Part shown: positions 44,269 to 53,000 of the stretch, one piece after another
Numbering within the stretch: the stretch's first letter is position 1
How the letters are laid out: each line of letters starts with the position of its first letter
From: Actinomycetales bacterium
GTDB lineage: Bacteria; Actinomycetota; Actinomycetes; Actinomycetales; Kineosporiaceae
Reading direction: 5' to 3'
Assembly: GCA_012719445.1 (NCBI GenBank)
Contig: JAAYAH010000072.1
Span: 24,927 to 88,926, forward strand
Length of the DNA stretch: 64,000 nucleotides
Program-made: the position numbers and the translations under genes
The notes under the pieces: model-generated
Told to the model about the DNA's origin: nothing
Databases searched by the model: none
What the model saw: the letters and a program-made list of their open reading frames with translations, nothing else

Positions 44269-44728
44269 GGGTAACCACCTCGGACGAGCCTCCGGCCGTG
44301 TACCGACCGTGACCAGACGCGCTCTCGGAGAGTCAAGCGTGACCGTCGCGGAGGCCGACGCGGCAGGGCCGAACGGGCGGTGTCATGACCCAGAGTCCAC
44401 ACTGGTGACAGTACGTGCCTTCGAGTGAACGACTGGTGGATCTTCGAGCGTCCGGCGGTGCTGTTTGAGCGAATGATCACGTTATCGAAGCCCGGAGTGG
44501 CCGCCGGGACCGGACGCCCGCGGATCACGGGTGCCCGCCGTCCGGGGCGAACCGTCGCTCCTCGTGTGCAAGCCCCCACGAACGTCTCAGCCGGCCCCGC
44601 CCCGTCGCGCCAACCGGATACGGACAGCGGCACCGCGCGCCCCCTCCCCGCGGCGACGGTGGTCGTCGCGACCCCTCCGGATGAGCCCGAATGCCCGACC
44701 TCCCCCGCCACCTCCGGAGGGTGATCAG
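44269..44728. other. Divergent spacer between the S8 protease and DUF3048 genes
   Basis: No gene is seen in 460 bases. The sequence is slightly less GC-rich near 44330-44480 and should contain the promoters of both genes, but I cannot assign boxes with confidence. Confidence 0.35.
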
Positions 44729-45832
44729 ATGGCAACTCTTCGCAGCAGTAACGTTGGGGCCGTGAACCGTGGACACCGTGGGACCACCCGAGGAACCGTG
44801 CCCCTCACCGGGTTGATCGCTGCCGTCGTCGCGATCTCTCCGGCGCTCCTCGCCGGATGCTCGGGCGACAAGGGCAGCCCACCCGCCACGACGTCCGTGG
44901 CGCCCACGACGTCGACCACCTCGCCGACCGTCTCCGACGACACCGCCCCGCTGACCGGTCTCCCGCAGTCCGACGCGGCCGTCCGGGCCAGGGGCGTCGT
45001 CGCCGTGAAGATCGACAATGTGGCACCGGCCAAGCCCCAGGCCGGGCTGCAGAACGCCGACCTGGTGTTCGAGGAGCCGGTCGAGGGCGGGCTCACCCGG
45101 CTGATGGCGGTCTTCCAGACCAAGGACATCACCCGTGTCGGCCCCGTCCGGTCGGCCCGCATCCCGGACGCCTCCCTGGTCCGAGCGATGGGCGGCGGGC
45201 TCCTCATCTATTCCGGAGCCTCCAAGGTCACCTCACGCATGCTCCGGGAGGAGCAGCCGAAGGGCGTTACCCTGCTGCCCGAGGGGTCACGGGGATGGAC
45301 GCGGGACTCCCGCAGGCACGCCCCGCACAACCTCTTCGTCGACGAGCGGCTCGCCCGGAGGTCACGCAGTTCGGACGCGGTCACCGCCCGACGCCAGTTC
45401 GCCTTCGCCGACGCCACGCCGTCCGGCGGAGAGAAGGCCTCGTCCGTCGCCCTCCGGTGGTCCGCGACGAAGGTCACGTGGACCTGGAACGACGACCGCG
45501 AGCGATGGCTGCGGACCCAGAGCGGCCGGAAGGACGTCATGGAGACCGGCGGCAGGATCGCCGCGACGAACGTGGTCGTCCTCCAGGTCGAGACCACCAC
45601 GGATCCCCGGCTCAAGGACAAGACCGGCGCGCACACCCCGCTGCCGGACCTGCTCGCCGGGGGACGCGCCTGGTTGCTTCGGGACGGCGTGGTCGTCCCC
45701 GGGCGGTGGCAGCGGCAGGATGCCGACAGCCCGTTCACCCTGGTCGACGACTCCGGCCAGGAACTCGGCCTCCGGCCCGGCAGGAGCTGGATCGAACTGT
45801 TGACGGCGCCCGCGGTGCCGTCGGTGACATGA
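44729..45832 (+). CDS. DUF3048-domain lipoprotein (YerB-like)
   Basis: A 367-residue predicted lipoprotein with lipobox LLAGC. After a Thr/Ser-rich linker, the DUF3048 core is clear: VAVKIDNVAPAKPQAGLQNADLVFEEPVEGG, shortened here to KIDNVAPAKPQAGLQNADLV, VGPVRSARIPD and HAPHNLFVDE, followed by the C-terminal domain with GRWQRQDADSPFTLVDDSG, cut at DDSG. YerB-type proteins occur in spore-forming and filamentous bacteria; the function is not settled. GGAGGG lies upstream of ATG 44729. A perfect 60-base palindrome ends the gene. Confidence 0.87.
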   Translation: MATLRSSNVGAVNRGHRGTTRGTVPLTGLIAAVVAISPALLAGCSGDKGSPPATTSVAPTTSTTSPTVSDDTAPLTGLPQSDAAVRARGVVAVKIDNVAPAKPQAGLQNADLVFEEPVEGGLTRLMAVFQTKDITRVGPVRSARIPDASLVRAMGGGLLIYSGASKVTSRMLREEQPKGVTLLPEGSRGWTRDSRRHAPHNLFVDERLARRSRSSDAVTARRQFAFADATPSGGEKASSVALRWSATKVTWTWNDDRERWLRTQSGRKDVMETGGRIAATNVVVLQVETTTDPRLKDKTGAHTPLPDLLAGGRAWLLRDGVVVPGRWQRQDADSPFTLVDDSGQELGLRPGRSWIELLTAPAVPSVT

Positions 45833-45906
45833 GGCCACCGCGGAGGACGTCGCCGAGGGGCTGACCGGCCACCCGGACGGTCGCCGACGAGGAGCACCCT
45901 GGGCGG

Positions 45907-45966
45907 GGACGTGAACGCGGAGAGGGGCCAGCGGGATCCCGCTGGCCCCTCTCCGCGTTCACGTCC
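45907..45966. terminator. Perfect 60-base palindrome (bidirectional terminator)
   Basis: Thirty-base arms pair exactly with no unpaired loop (centre GCGGGATCCCGC). It lies between the converging DUF3048 and DUF397 genes, as expected for a terminator of both, but the length and perfection are unusual. Confidence 0.85.
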
Positions 45967-46029
45967 GACGCCACTGCCTGTTCACTGCATCCCGAAAGAC
46001 CGGAGGCCGATGGTGACCCCCGCTTGTGA

Positions 46030-46263
46030 TCAGAGCAGGTGGTCGAAGTCCCCGTCCTTGACACCCAGGATGAGCGCCTCGATCTCCGCCCGGGTGTACA
46101 CGAGCGCCGGGCCCGCCGGGTACCGCGAGTTGCGGACCGCGACGTCCCCACCCGGCAGTTCGGCCATCTCCACACAGTTCCCCTGCGAGTTGCTGCGCCT
46201 GCTCTTCCTCCAGACGACTCCCTCTACCTGGGTCGCGGGCATGCCGTTGAAAACCTGGATCAT
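46030..46263 (-). CDS. DUF397 protein
   Basis: A 77-residue protein with the DUF397 pattern: WRKSRRSNSQGNCVEMAEL, then VAVRNSRYPAGPALVYTRAEI shortened here to VAVRNSRYPAG, and an acidic end. DUF397 proteins of actinobacteria occur beside DUF5753-type XRE regulators and are thought to be their small partners, sometimes in toxin-antitoxin-like or developmental control. AGGAGGCGGAG precedes the ATG. The regulator gene lies upstream on the same strand, with a spacer holding TGCACGTGCA between them, so both may be under the same control. Confidence 0.92.
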   Translation of the reverse strand: MIQVFNGMPATQVEGVVWRKSRRSNSQGNCVEMAELPGGDVAVRNSRYPAGPALVYTRAEIEALILGVKDGDFDHLL

Positions 46264-46726
46264 CTCCGCCTCCTGAGATCACCGAGCGGACGGCGTCCGC
46301 TCACCAGGCTCCTCCACCGTTCCTGCTGCTGCACGTGCATCGGCAAGCGCATATGCATGTACATCGGCATGATAACCCACAGGCACCCAAAAGGCTCCGG
46401 GCGAAGCGCTTCGGACGGCGCCGGCCGCGACCCGACCCGCCTCCGACCAGGGTGGGCGGCGACCGGGAGGGGAGCCCCGTCCCCCCGCCGACCTGCCCTG
46501 TCTCCGCTCGGAGGGGTTGCGCAAAGCGTCGATATGAATGCGAAGCGTGATGAGGATCACGTACCTCACAGAGGCTGGTGATCTCTGCAGAAGGGGCCGG
46601 TCGCTCCGCGTCCGCGGTCTCCCGTCACCACCCGACCGCCCCGGGCGGGCACCGGTCGCCCCGGGCGGACGCGTCCGGAGTTCGCGGGACGGGCTGCGAC
46701 CCGGTCGGATCCGGCCGGGGGACGCG
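46264..46726. other. Spacer between the XRE and DUF397 genes
   Basis: No gene is seen in 463 bases. Its DUF397-proximal part holds the motif cluster at 46330-46363; the rest shows nothing I can name. Confidence 0.4.
46330..46363. promoter_or_regulatory. TGCACGTGCA motif and variant upstream of DUF397
   Basis: An exact TGCACGTGCA (46330-46339) and TGCATGTACA (46354-46363), 24 bases apart centre to centre, lie 67-100 bases upstream of the DUF397 start. The same decamer occurs twice upstream of the XRE gene. Confidence 0.55.
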
Positions 46727-47590
46727 TCAGATCTGGGTGAGGATCTTCCGCAGGGTCTCCCGGGTGACCTCCGGGGGCGGGCTGTCCACGGTCAACCGGT
46801 CCATCGTCTGGGTGTACCGATCGACGTGCTCGCGCTTCTCCAGGTAGAGGGCGCTGACCATCAGCTCCAGGTACACGATGTCGGGCAGGTCGGGCTCGGC
46901 GAAGCGCAGGATGCTGAACGGGCCGCCGTCGGCGGCGTGACCGCCGAACCGGAACGGCATGATCTGAATGGTCACGTTCGGCATGTCCGACACCTCGAGC
47001 AGGGCCTTGATCTGCCCTCGCATGACCTTGGTGCCGCCCATGGGCCGACGGAGAGCGGCCTCGTCCACCACAGCCCACAGCCGGAGGGGCTTCTCCCTGG
47101 TCAGGAGCCTCTGCCGCTCCATCCGCAACTGCACCCGCCGGTCGACGTCCTCGGACGACGCCTCGGGGGCGCCGGACAGGGTGACGGCCCTGGCGTAGTC
47201 ATCGGTCTGCAGCAGTCCGGGCACGAACTGGACCTCATAGGTCCTGATCAGGCTGGCGGCCTCCTCGAGGCCGACGTAGGTCTGGAACCAGCCCGGCAGG
47301 ACGTCGTCGTAGTCGTGCCACCAGCCGGGGGTGTTCGCCTCCTTGGCCATGGTGATCAGGATTTTGCGCTGCTCGGGATCCTCGACCCCGTAGTACTCCA
47401 GGAGATCGACGATGTCGCGGTCCTTGAAGCCGACCCGCCCCAGCTCCATGCGGCTGATCTTGGACTCCGAACCGCGGATCCGGTACCCGGCCTCCTCGCG
47501 GGAGATCCCGGCGGCCTCGCGCAGCCGGCGCAACTGGGCACCGACGAGAATGCGCCGAACCGTCGGCCCACCGGATGCAGGGGTCGTCAC
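46727..47590 (-). CDS. XRE-family regulator with DUF5753 domain
   Basis: A 287-residue regulator. The N-terminal HTH_31-type helix-turn-helix is LRRLREAAGISREEAGYRI with SESKISRMELGR (about 15-50). The rest is the DUF5753 ligand or partner domain, with YEVQFVPGLLQTDDYARA, PNVTIQIMPF and the end of the fold VYLELMVSALYLEK. This pairing with DUF397 is an actinobacterial signature and includes BldB-region and Scr-type regulators. GTG 47590 is chosen because GGGAAGGACAGATC immediately precedes it. Two TGCACGTGCA motifs upstream may be its operator, with control of both divergent units. Confidence 0.92.
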   Translation of the reverse strand: MTTPASGGPTVRRILVGAQLRRLREAAGISREEAGYRIRGSESKISRMELGRVGFKDRDIVDLLEYYGVEDPEQRKILITMAKEANTPGWWHDYDDVLPGWFQTYVGLEEAASLIRTYEVQFVPGLLQTDDYARAVTLSGAPEASSEDVDRRVQLRMERQRLLTREKPLRLWAVVDEAALRRPMGGTKVMRGQIKALLEVSDMPNVTIQIMPFRFGGHAADGGPFSILRFAEPDLPDIVYLELMVSALYLEKREHVDRYTQTMDRLTVDSPPPEVTRETLRKILTQI

Positions 47591-47694
47591 GATCTGTCCT
47601 TCCCGATGGCCGACCTGAGCGACAGTCTGCCACGTCCTGTCACTGTAGTGGGTCTTCGGACAGCACCGACATACCGTGCGGACAAATCTGCGCA

Positions 47695-47743
47695 TGCACG
47701 TGCATTCGCCGCTGCACTCGGATAGCATCTCAGTGCACGTGCA
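47695..47743. promoter_or_regulatory. Paired TGCACGTGCA sites between XRE and HATPase genes
   Basis: TGCACGTGCA occurs at 47695-47704 (within ATGCACGTGCAT) and 47734-47743, 39 bases apart, in the divergent promoter region. A third exact copy is at 46330. Spacing of almost four helix turns suggests cooperative binding on one DNA face. Confidence 0.6.
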
Positions 47744-47812
47744 TCTGCGAAGTCATTTGCACTGCACGCTGGGTGCGGGGCTCGGCTCGCACCCTCGGCT
47801 CCCGATGAGGGG

Positions 47813-48574
47813 GTGGCAGTGGCCACGGTCGACCACCGGATCCGCCCGGCCGCCTACGACGGCGTGCTGGGGATCGGTTGCGGTGCCGTGCGCCAGAGGA
47901 TCCTGCGACCGCTCGACGCCGGTTTCGGTTCGGTGGGGGTCGCCAGGGAGACCACCCGCACGGTCCTCCACCGCTGGGGGGCCGAGGCGCTGCTCGACGA
48001 CCTCGCCGTCGTCGTGTCGGAACTGGTGACCAATGCCCTTCGACACGGGGTGGGGCTCAGGCCGGTCCGGCCGAGGACCGTCGGTCCGGGGCAGGGGTTC
48101 AACCACGCACGGCGGTCACCCGGCGTGCGCAGAGACGGTCGGGTCCAGGGGCTGGACCGTCCGGGGCGCCGCGGCGACTCCAGCGACGACTCCGTCGACC
48201 TCGTCCTCGTCCTCACCACCTCCACGCTCGTGTGCGCGGTCGGCGATCCGAGCTTCGCCCCGCCGACTCCCCGCCCGCCCGACGTCGTCGAGGGCTCCGG
48301 CTGGGGTCTTCACCTCATCGACTCGCTCTCCCTCTCCTGGGGGTGGCGGGTGGTACCGGAGCACATCCGGCCGACGGGAAAGGTCGTGTGGGCGGTCTTC
48401 GCCCTCCCCTCTATGTCGTCGCAGGCGCGAGCCATCGGACGCGCCGGGTCCGACACGTCACCGATCCGATTCGATCGGCGACCGGAAGGGACGTTCTCAT
48501 GTGGTTTCGACGCCAGGCCCGACAGAGCAGCGCCGTACTGGCAGCCCTCGCCCAGGTTGGCGAGCCCGGCATGA
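47813..48574 (+). CDS. HATPase_c_2 (RsbW-like) ATP-binding protein
   Basis: A 253-residue protein with the serine-kinase/anti-sigma-type ATPase fold: VARETTRTVLHRWG and the N box DLAVVVSELVTNALRHG, then an insert of ~60 Arg/Gly-rich residues, and the G box GSGWGLHLIDSLSLSWGWR. Such proteins phosphorylate or sequester regulators of sigma factors. The ~50 residues after VVWAVFALPS overlap the next gene by 76 bases and may not be a folded part. GATGAGGGGG precedes GTG 47813. It is divergent from the XRE gene over the TGCACGTGCA sites. Confidence 0.82.
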   Translation: MAVATVDHRIRPAAYDGVLGIGCGAVRQRILRPLDAGFGSVGVARETTRTVLHRWGAEALLDDLAVVVSELVTNALRHGVGLRPVRPRTVGPGQGFNHARRSPGVRRDGRVQGLDRPGRRGDSSDDSVDLVLVLTTSTLVCAVGDPSFAPPTPRPPDVVEGSGWGLHLIDSLSLSWGWRVVPEHIRPTGKVVWAVFALPSMSSQARAIGRAGSDTSPIRFDRRPEGTFSCGFDARPDRAAPYWQPSPRLASPA

Positions 48575-48807
48575 CGGCGACGGCGCTCGCGATCGCCGTC
48601 AACCTCCCGGAGAACCAGCTCCTGACCATCCTCGACGGGCTCACCCGGGCCGGGCTCGTCAACTGCTCCTCGGACTTCGACGTCCTCAGCACCACCGCTC
48701 CGCTGGCGTACCTCGGCCGCTCCCACTACCACCTGGCGAACCCTGCGCATCTGCTCCCCCGGCAACGCTCCCGCCGGGCGAACTCCGAGGGCAGCCGGAC
48801 GTTCTGA
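48499..48807 (+). CDS. Small winged-helix-like protein
   Basis: A 102-residue protein. AVLAALAQVGEPGMTATALAIAVNLPENQLLTILDGL, here abridged to its core GMTATALAIAVNLP, followed by TRAGLVNC reads as a winged helix-turn-helix of the MarR/ArsR kind. GGAAGGG lies 8 bases upstream of ATG 48499, a good site, which supports a true gene despite its 76-base overlap with the HATPase gene. The C-terminus is Arg-rich. It probably acts with the ATPase; the DNA target is unknown. Confidence 0.72.
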   Translation: MWFRRQARQSSAVLAALAQVGEPGMTATALAIAVNLPENQLLTILDGLTRAGLVNCSSDFDVLSTTAPLAYLGRSHYHLANPAHLLPRQRSRRANSEGSRTF

Positions 48808-48943
48808 CAACTCTCGTCGGAGGCACGGGCCGCCGGCCCCGGCCGGCTCCTCTCCGCGCGGACGGGCGCGGTGTCATCAGAGGAGTCGGCAACGGAGCAG
48901 GTGACCGTTTCCAGGACGTCCGGCTGTTCCCGGTCTCCGCCCG

Positions 48944-48960
48944 GTCACCCGCGGGGTGAC
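48944..48960. terminator. Short hairpin between converging genes
   Basis: GTCACCC and GGGTGAC pair around GCG, just before the stop of the DUF574 methyltransferase gene. Confidence 0.4.
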
Positions 48961-48972
48961 GCGCGTCCCGCG

Positions 48973-49812
48973 CTACCGCTTGACCCCGACCCCCGCCAGG
49001 ATCCGCAACCTGCCCGGGGTGCCGTCCGACCGCCACCGGCTCACCTCGGTGATCCCCGGCTCCACCAGGTCGAGCCCCTCGAACAGCTCCTCGACCTGTG
49101 CCATCGAACGCATGAAGGCGCCACTGGCGAGCGTGGCGCCCACCTCCTCCATGCGACGCACCGCCTCAGGTGCCATCCCCTCACGGCTCGCCGCGGACAG
49201 GGCGAGGTGGCTGCCCGGCGCGAGCGCGTTGAGGTACGTCCGCACCATTCCGGTGCCGACGTCGAAGGAGACGAAGTGGAGGACTCCGACGAGCAGCAGG
49301 CCGACGGGCCGGGAGAAGTCGATGAGGCTGCGCACGGCCGGGTCCTGCAGGATCGCCGCGGGCTGCCGCAGATCCTGTTGGACGGAGACGACGGTGGGGA
49401 GCGTGGCCAGCAGCGCACGGGCGTGCGAGGTGACGATGGGGTCGATGTCCACGTAGACGACCCGGGCCTCCGGATAGGTCTCCGCCGCGACCTCGTGCAC
49501 GTTCGGGGAGGTCGGGATCCCGGTGCCCAGGTCGATGAACTGCTCGATCCCCGCCTGCGTCATGAGCTGCACGGCCTTGACCAGGAAGGCTCGGTTCGAT
49601 CTCGCGGTCTTCCTCGCGTCGGGGGCGCTCTTGAGCATCTCCTCCGCGGCGGCCCGGTCGATGGCGTAGTTGTCCTTGCCGCCGAGGAAGTAGTCGTATA
49701 TCCGAGCCGAACTCGGCTTCGTGGCGTCGATGTTCGGGGGCACCCAGTCGGTGCGCTCGTCACCCATCCACGGGGAGCCGGCCCCGGAGGTTCCCGGCAC
49801 ACTCGTCGCCAT
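48973..49812 (-). CDS. DUF574 (Methyltransf_19) SAM-dependent methyltransferase
   Basis: A 279-residue protein. The N-terminal signature IDATKPSSARIYDYFLGGKDNY, cut here to PSSARIYDYFLGGKDNY, followed by motif I QFIDLGTGIPTSPNVHEVA, and VVYVDIDPIV is diagnostic for DUF574, a large actinobacterial group of unknown substrate. AGGAAGG lies 11 bases before ATG 49812. Such genes commonly occur near DUF397/XRE loci, as here, but a shared function is not proven. Confidence 0.92.
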   Translation of the reverse strand: MATSVPGTSGAGSPWMGDERTDWVPPNIDATKPSSARIYDYFLGGKDNYAIDRAAAEEMLKSAPDARKTARSNRAFLVKAVQLMTQAGIEQFIDLGTGIPTSPNVHEVAAETYPEARVVYVDIDPIVTSHARALLATLPTVVSVQQDLRQPAAILQDPAVRSLIDFSRPVGLLLVGVLHFVSFDVGTGMVRTYLNALAPGSHLALSAASREGMAPEAVRRMEEVGATLASGAFMRSMAQVEELFEGLDLVEPGITEVSRWRSDGTPGRLRILAGVGVKR

Positions 49813-49914
49813 CGAAGCCACCTTCCTCGGGTGGGTAGTCCAGAGCGAGCCTACCGTCACCAGGTACGCACAGTGACACCGGAGACCAGAAATGGCGAGA
49901 TGTCACTGCTTTCC

Positions 49915-49966
49915 CGGAACGACCACCCGTCGGCTCCCCCCGGAACGACCACCCGTCGGCTCCCCC
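49915..49966. repeat. Exact 26-base tandem duplication
   Basis: Two identical 26-base units (49915-49940, 49941-49966; core GGAACGACCACCCGTCGGCT) lie 51 bases upstream of the HrpA gene start. Confidence 0.92.
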
Positions 49967-50016
49967 AGAAAACCCCTGCGACGTGTGCGGTCCGGCCGCC
50001 TACGCTGACCAGGAGT

Positions 50017-53000
50017 ATGTCCACGACCAGGAACCCCCCGACGCGCAGGGGCCCGTCCACGCCCTCCGGCCGGCCGTCCGGCCCGGTCGCCTCGGCGACC
50101 ACCCCTCCCGCCGGTTCCCGCGCCACCGCACCCCCGTCCGCCGGTTCCCGCTCCACGGCCGGTGCACCGGCAACCGGTGCCACCGTCGCCGAACTCCGCG
50201 AGCGACTCGCGACCGTGATGGTGCGGGACCGGCGCCGGCTGGGGCGGAGACTTGACGCCGCGGGCAGAGGCCGCAGGGCGCACGGTCTCACCCGGATCGC
50301 CGAGGAGATCGGCGCCGCCGAGGAACGGATCACGCGCCGCCGGCTGGCCGTGCCGACCCTCACCTATCCCGAGTCGCTCCCGGTGAGCCGACAGCGGGAG
50401 GAGATCCTCGCGGCCGTCCGGGACCATCAGGTCGTCGTGCTCGCGGGCGAGACGGGCTCGGGCAAGACGACCCAGCTCCCGAAGATCTGCCTGGAGCTCG
50501 GCCGCGGGATCCGCGGGCTCATCGGGCACACCCAGCCACGCCGGATCGCGGCCAGGTCGGTCGCCGAGCGGGTCGCCGAGGAGCTCGGCACCCCGCTCGG
50601 CGAGGTGGTCGGCTACCAGGTCCGGTTCACGGACCGGGTGGGCGAGAACACCCTCGTGAAGCTCATGACCGACGGCATCCTGCTCGCCGAGATCCAGGGC
50701 GACCCGCTGCTGGAGCGGTACGACACGATCATCATCGACGAGGCCCACGAGCGGAGCCTCAACATCGACTTCCTGCTGGGGTACCTCACCCGGCTGCTCC
50801 CCCGCCGTCCCGACCTCAAACTGGTCATCACGTCGGCGACCATCGACCCGGATCGGTTCTCCCGCCACTTCGGCGACGCCCCGATCGTCGAGGTCTCCGG
50901 GCGGACCTACCCGGTCGAGACCCGGTACCGACCGCTGGGTCCCGACCGGAACGGACCGGACCCGGACGAGGACGACGTCGAGGCGGACGCCCGGGGAAGG
51001 ACCACGCCGGGAAGGGCCGGGGCACGGGGTGCCACCGCGAGGGGGACGTCCGGAAGGGCTGCCGGCAGGGGGAACGGCGAGGAGAGGGACCAGGTCCAGG
51101 GGATCTGCGAGGCGGTCGAGGAGCTGTGCGCCGAGGGCCCTGGCGACATCCTCGTCTTCCTCAGCGGGGAGCGGGAGATCCGTGACGCCGCCGAGGCCCT
51201 CGGCCGGCTGAGGTCGACGGGCACCGAGATCCTGCCGCTGTTCGCCCGGCTGTCCGCGGCCGAACAGCACCGGGTCTTCGCCCCCCACACCGGACGACGC
51301 ATCGTTCTGGCGACCAACGTCGCCGAGACCTCGCTGACCGTCCCCGGGATCCGCTACGTCGTCGACCCCGGCACGGCCCGCATCTCGCGCTACAGCCACC
51401 GCGCCAAGGTGCAACGGCTGCCCATCGAGCCGATCTCCCAGGCGTCCGCGAACCAGCGGGCCGGCCGGTGCGGACGGGTCGCCGACGGCGTGTGCATCAG
51501 GCTGTACTCCGAGGAGGACCTCGCAGCCCGGCCGGAGTTCACCGAACCGGAGATCCAGCGCACGAACCTCGCCTCGGTCATCCTCCGGATGGCCGCCCTC
51601 GACCTCGGCGACGTCGAGGCGTTCCCCTTCGTCGATCCCCCGGACCACCGCCAGATCCGGGACGGGGTCGCCCTGCTCCACGAACTGGGAGCACTGCGAC
51701 GGCAGCCGAAGGCACCGCGACAGGACGACGGCGGGCCACAGCAGGACGACAGCATGCCGCGACGGGACGACGACGGACCGCGGCGCGACGACGGCGGCCG
51801 GCGGCAGGGCAGGGGCGACGCTCCGGCGAGGACCCAGCACCGGCTCACCCCGCTCGGACGCCGGCTGGCGAACCTCCCCCTCGACCCCCGGCTGGGGCGG
51901 ATGGTCCTCGAGGCCGAGCGCAGGGGCTGCGTCCGCGAGGTCATGGTGATCGCTGCCGGGCTGTCCATCCAGGACCCCAGGGAACGCCCCGTCGACGCGA
52001 GGGAGGCCGCGGACGCCCTGCACGCGCGGTTCGCGGACCCCGGCTCCGACTTCATCGGCCTCCTCCGGCTGTGGAACCACGTGCACGAGCAGCAGCAGGC
52101 CCTGTCCACCGGCCGGTTCCGGAGGCTGTGCCGGGCGGAGTTCCTCAACTACCTGCGGATCCGGGAGTGGCAGGACCTGGTGGGGCAGCTCCGGCAGCTG
52201 TCGACCTCGATCGGGGTCGACGCCAGGGGGCCGCGGGCAGGCTTCGACGTCGAGGCCGCGGGTGACCGCGACCGCATCCACGTCAGTCTGCTGTCCGGAC
52301 TGCTGTCCCACCTGGGGACGCGGGTGGGGGCCACCCAGGAGTACCAGGGGGCGCGGGGGGCCCGGTTCGCCGTCTTCCCCGGCTCGGCGCTGTTCCGGTC
52401 GTCCCCGCCGTGGGTGATGGCCGCCGAGCTCGTGGAGACCTCCCGGTTGTGGGCCAGGGTGGTGGCACGGGTCGAGCCCGAGTGGGCCGAGGAGCTGGCG
52501 GGAGACCTGGTCTCCCGCAGCTACAGCGAGCCGCGGTGGGATCGGGGCAGGGGCGCCGTCCTGGCGACGGAGAAGGTGACCCTCTACGGCCTGCCGATCG
52601 TCCCCGGGCGGACCGTCGGCTACGCGAGGGTGGACCCGGTGGCGGCGCGGGAGCTGTTCATCCGGCATGCCCTCGTGGAGCGGGACTGGGAGACCCACCA
52701 CCGGTTCTTCGCCCGCAACGGCGCCCTGCTGGCGAAGGTGGAGGAGATCCGGGACAGGGTGCGCCGGGACGTCCTCGTCGACGACGAGATCCTGTTCACC
52801 TTCTTCGACCAGCGCGTCCCGGCGTCCGTGGTCTCCGCGCGGCACTTCGACAGCTGGTGGAAACAGGCCCGCCGGTCCGAGCCGGAGCTGCTCGACCTCA
52901 CCCTGGACCAGCTCGTCGACGAGCGGGCGGCCGCGGACGAGGAGGACTACCCCACGGAGCATCACCGGGAGGGGCTCACCCACCGGCTCTCCTACCGGTT

